Of a DNA stretch of 64,000 bases, positions 63,774-64,000 are shown piece after piece. The DNA is taken from contig VLTN01000047.1 of assembly GCA_008330645.1 (NCBI GenBank), forward strand, positions 233,013-297,012, in the 5' to 3' direction. Below the pieces are notes generated by a model, which worked only from the letters and a program-made list of their open reading frames with translations, made no database searches and was not told where the DNA came from. A program made the position numbers and the translations under genes. This DNA is from Cafeteria roenbergensis (Eukaryota; Sar; Bigyra; Bicosoecida; Cafeteriaceae). Position 1 is the stretch's first letter. Each line of letters opens with the position of its first letter.

Positions 63774-64000
63774 GTGGTCGGGACCGCTCGGCGCCTAGTC
63801 GGAACGCATGCGCGCGGCGGGAACGGGATACGACCGGCGAGCCCCCACGCGGGCTCGGGTCGGAGTGCTCGCCAGAGGGCGGGGCTTGCGAGCGGGTCGG
63901 GATGGCCCGCGCCTGCCGTGGGGCAGAGCGGGCCCGGTGTTGTTGCCGCATCTGAAGGCGGCCTCTCAACTCGAGGGGACAGCAGCACAAGATTTACATC
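63598..64000 (-). repeat. Split direct repeat A1 (5' end of element)
   Basis: Copy of 57954-58358, starting GGGTCAAACGATCGAATCG and ending at the window edge with GATTTACATC, the same bases where A2 ends. The true element end may therefore be at or just past 64000. It likely carries the element's promoter because it is at the 5' end. Confidence 0.9.

Larger units (their letters stand above)
57836..64000 (-). mobile_element. DIRS/Ngaro-like tyrosine-recombinase retrotransposon with split direct repeats
   Basis: Read on the minus strand the order is A1 (64000-63598), gag-like, RT-RNase H and tyrosine recombinase ORFs, then B1 (58466-58364), A2 (58358-57954) and B2 (57938-57836). A1 and A2, and B1 and B2, are direct copies. 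This A1-ORFs-B1-A2-B2 split-repeat plan is the one described for PAT, Ngaro and TOC3-type elements and differs from LTR retrotransposons. No DDE integrase or aspartic protease is visible; integration would use the recombinase. Neither a methyltransferase nor SGNH hydrolase domain is seen. A1 reaches the window edge at the same base where A2 ends, so the element is complete or nearly so. Single-base frame breaks occur in gag, RT and recombinase. Confidence 0.88.

Noticed and set aside
57954-64000. LTR retrotransposon flanked by A repeats as LTRs
   Set aside because: A second repeat pair (B1, B2) is interleaved, no DDE integrase or protease is seen, and a tyrosine recombinase is present.
1-64000. 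CRISPR arrays, bacterial operons, riboswitches or rRNA
   Set aside because: None seen; the gene set and introns are eukaryotic, and the only tandem array (32606-32908) lies within a coding exon.

Overview
The window is nuclear DNA from a very GC-rich, unicellular-looking eukaryote. Thirty-one introns could be placed. All end in CAG, and 30 begin with GTGAG. The genes are eukaryotic: COP9 signalosome subunit 1, the 9-1-1 clamp subunit RAD9, PLAA/Doa1, DCAF11, LC8 dynein light chain, class I cyclic nucleotide phosphodiesterase, MESD, and a molybdenum-cofactor protein with the plant-type E-then-G domain order. A high-GC protist or alga (for example a haptophyte- or pelagophyte-like lineage) fits, but the sequence does not settle the taxon.

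Layout. 1-784: 5' part of a minus-strand helical protein that runs off the left edge. 1222-22422: three very large, mostly intronless genes of the secretory or surface type. These are a signal-peptide protein ending in an O-GlcNAc-transferase-like (GT41) domain, a 2365-residue membrane protein with FN3/EGF/PSI/CUB-like ectodomain and a cytosolic one-zinc RING/U-box-like domain, and a 2398-residue secreted protein ending in a fibrinogen-like domain. 22922-31088: compact, intron-rich conserved genes: MESD and RAD9 head to head, a GT8-like glycosyltransferase and DCAF11. 31089-39299: a tail-anchored repeat protein, a GLOD4-thioredoxin fusion and PLAA. 39927-46127: a giant intronless ankyrin protein. 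46421-55285: CSN1, LC8, an acylation-motif PDE and a DUF676 lipase. 55463-57710: a CNX1/gephyrin homologue broken by three frame disruptions. 57836-64000: a nearly complete tyrosine-recombinase (DIRS/Ngaro-like) retrotransposon on the minus strand, with split direct repeats (A1-ORFs-B1-A2-B2).

Functional themes. Several conserved genes touch ubiquitin biology: DCAF11 (a CUL4-DDB1 substrate receptor), CSN1 (cullin deneddylation), PLAA (p97/Cdc48 and ubiquitin) and the membrane RING/U-box protein. They share no strand or promoter arrangement suggesting co-regulation, so I treat this as coincidence. Genes are packed with 110-630 bp gaps and several head-to-head pairs that probably share promoters. 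Most long open frames opposite the giant genes are GC-driven shadows and are left out.

Limits: splice sites were chosen by reading-frame phase, the GTGAG/CAG pattern and remembered family alignments. No search was run. Single-base frame breaks in homopolymers (transposon, CNX1, GGC repeats) may be sequence errors rather than biology.
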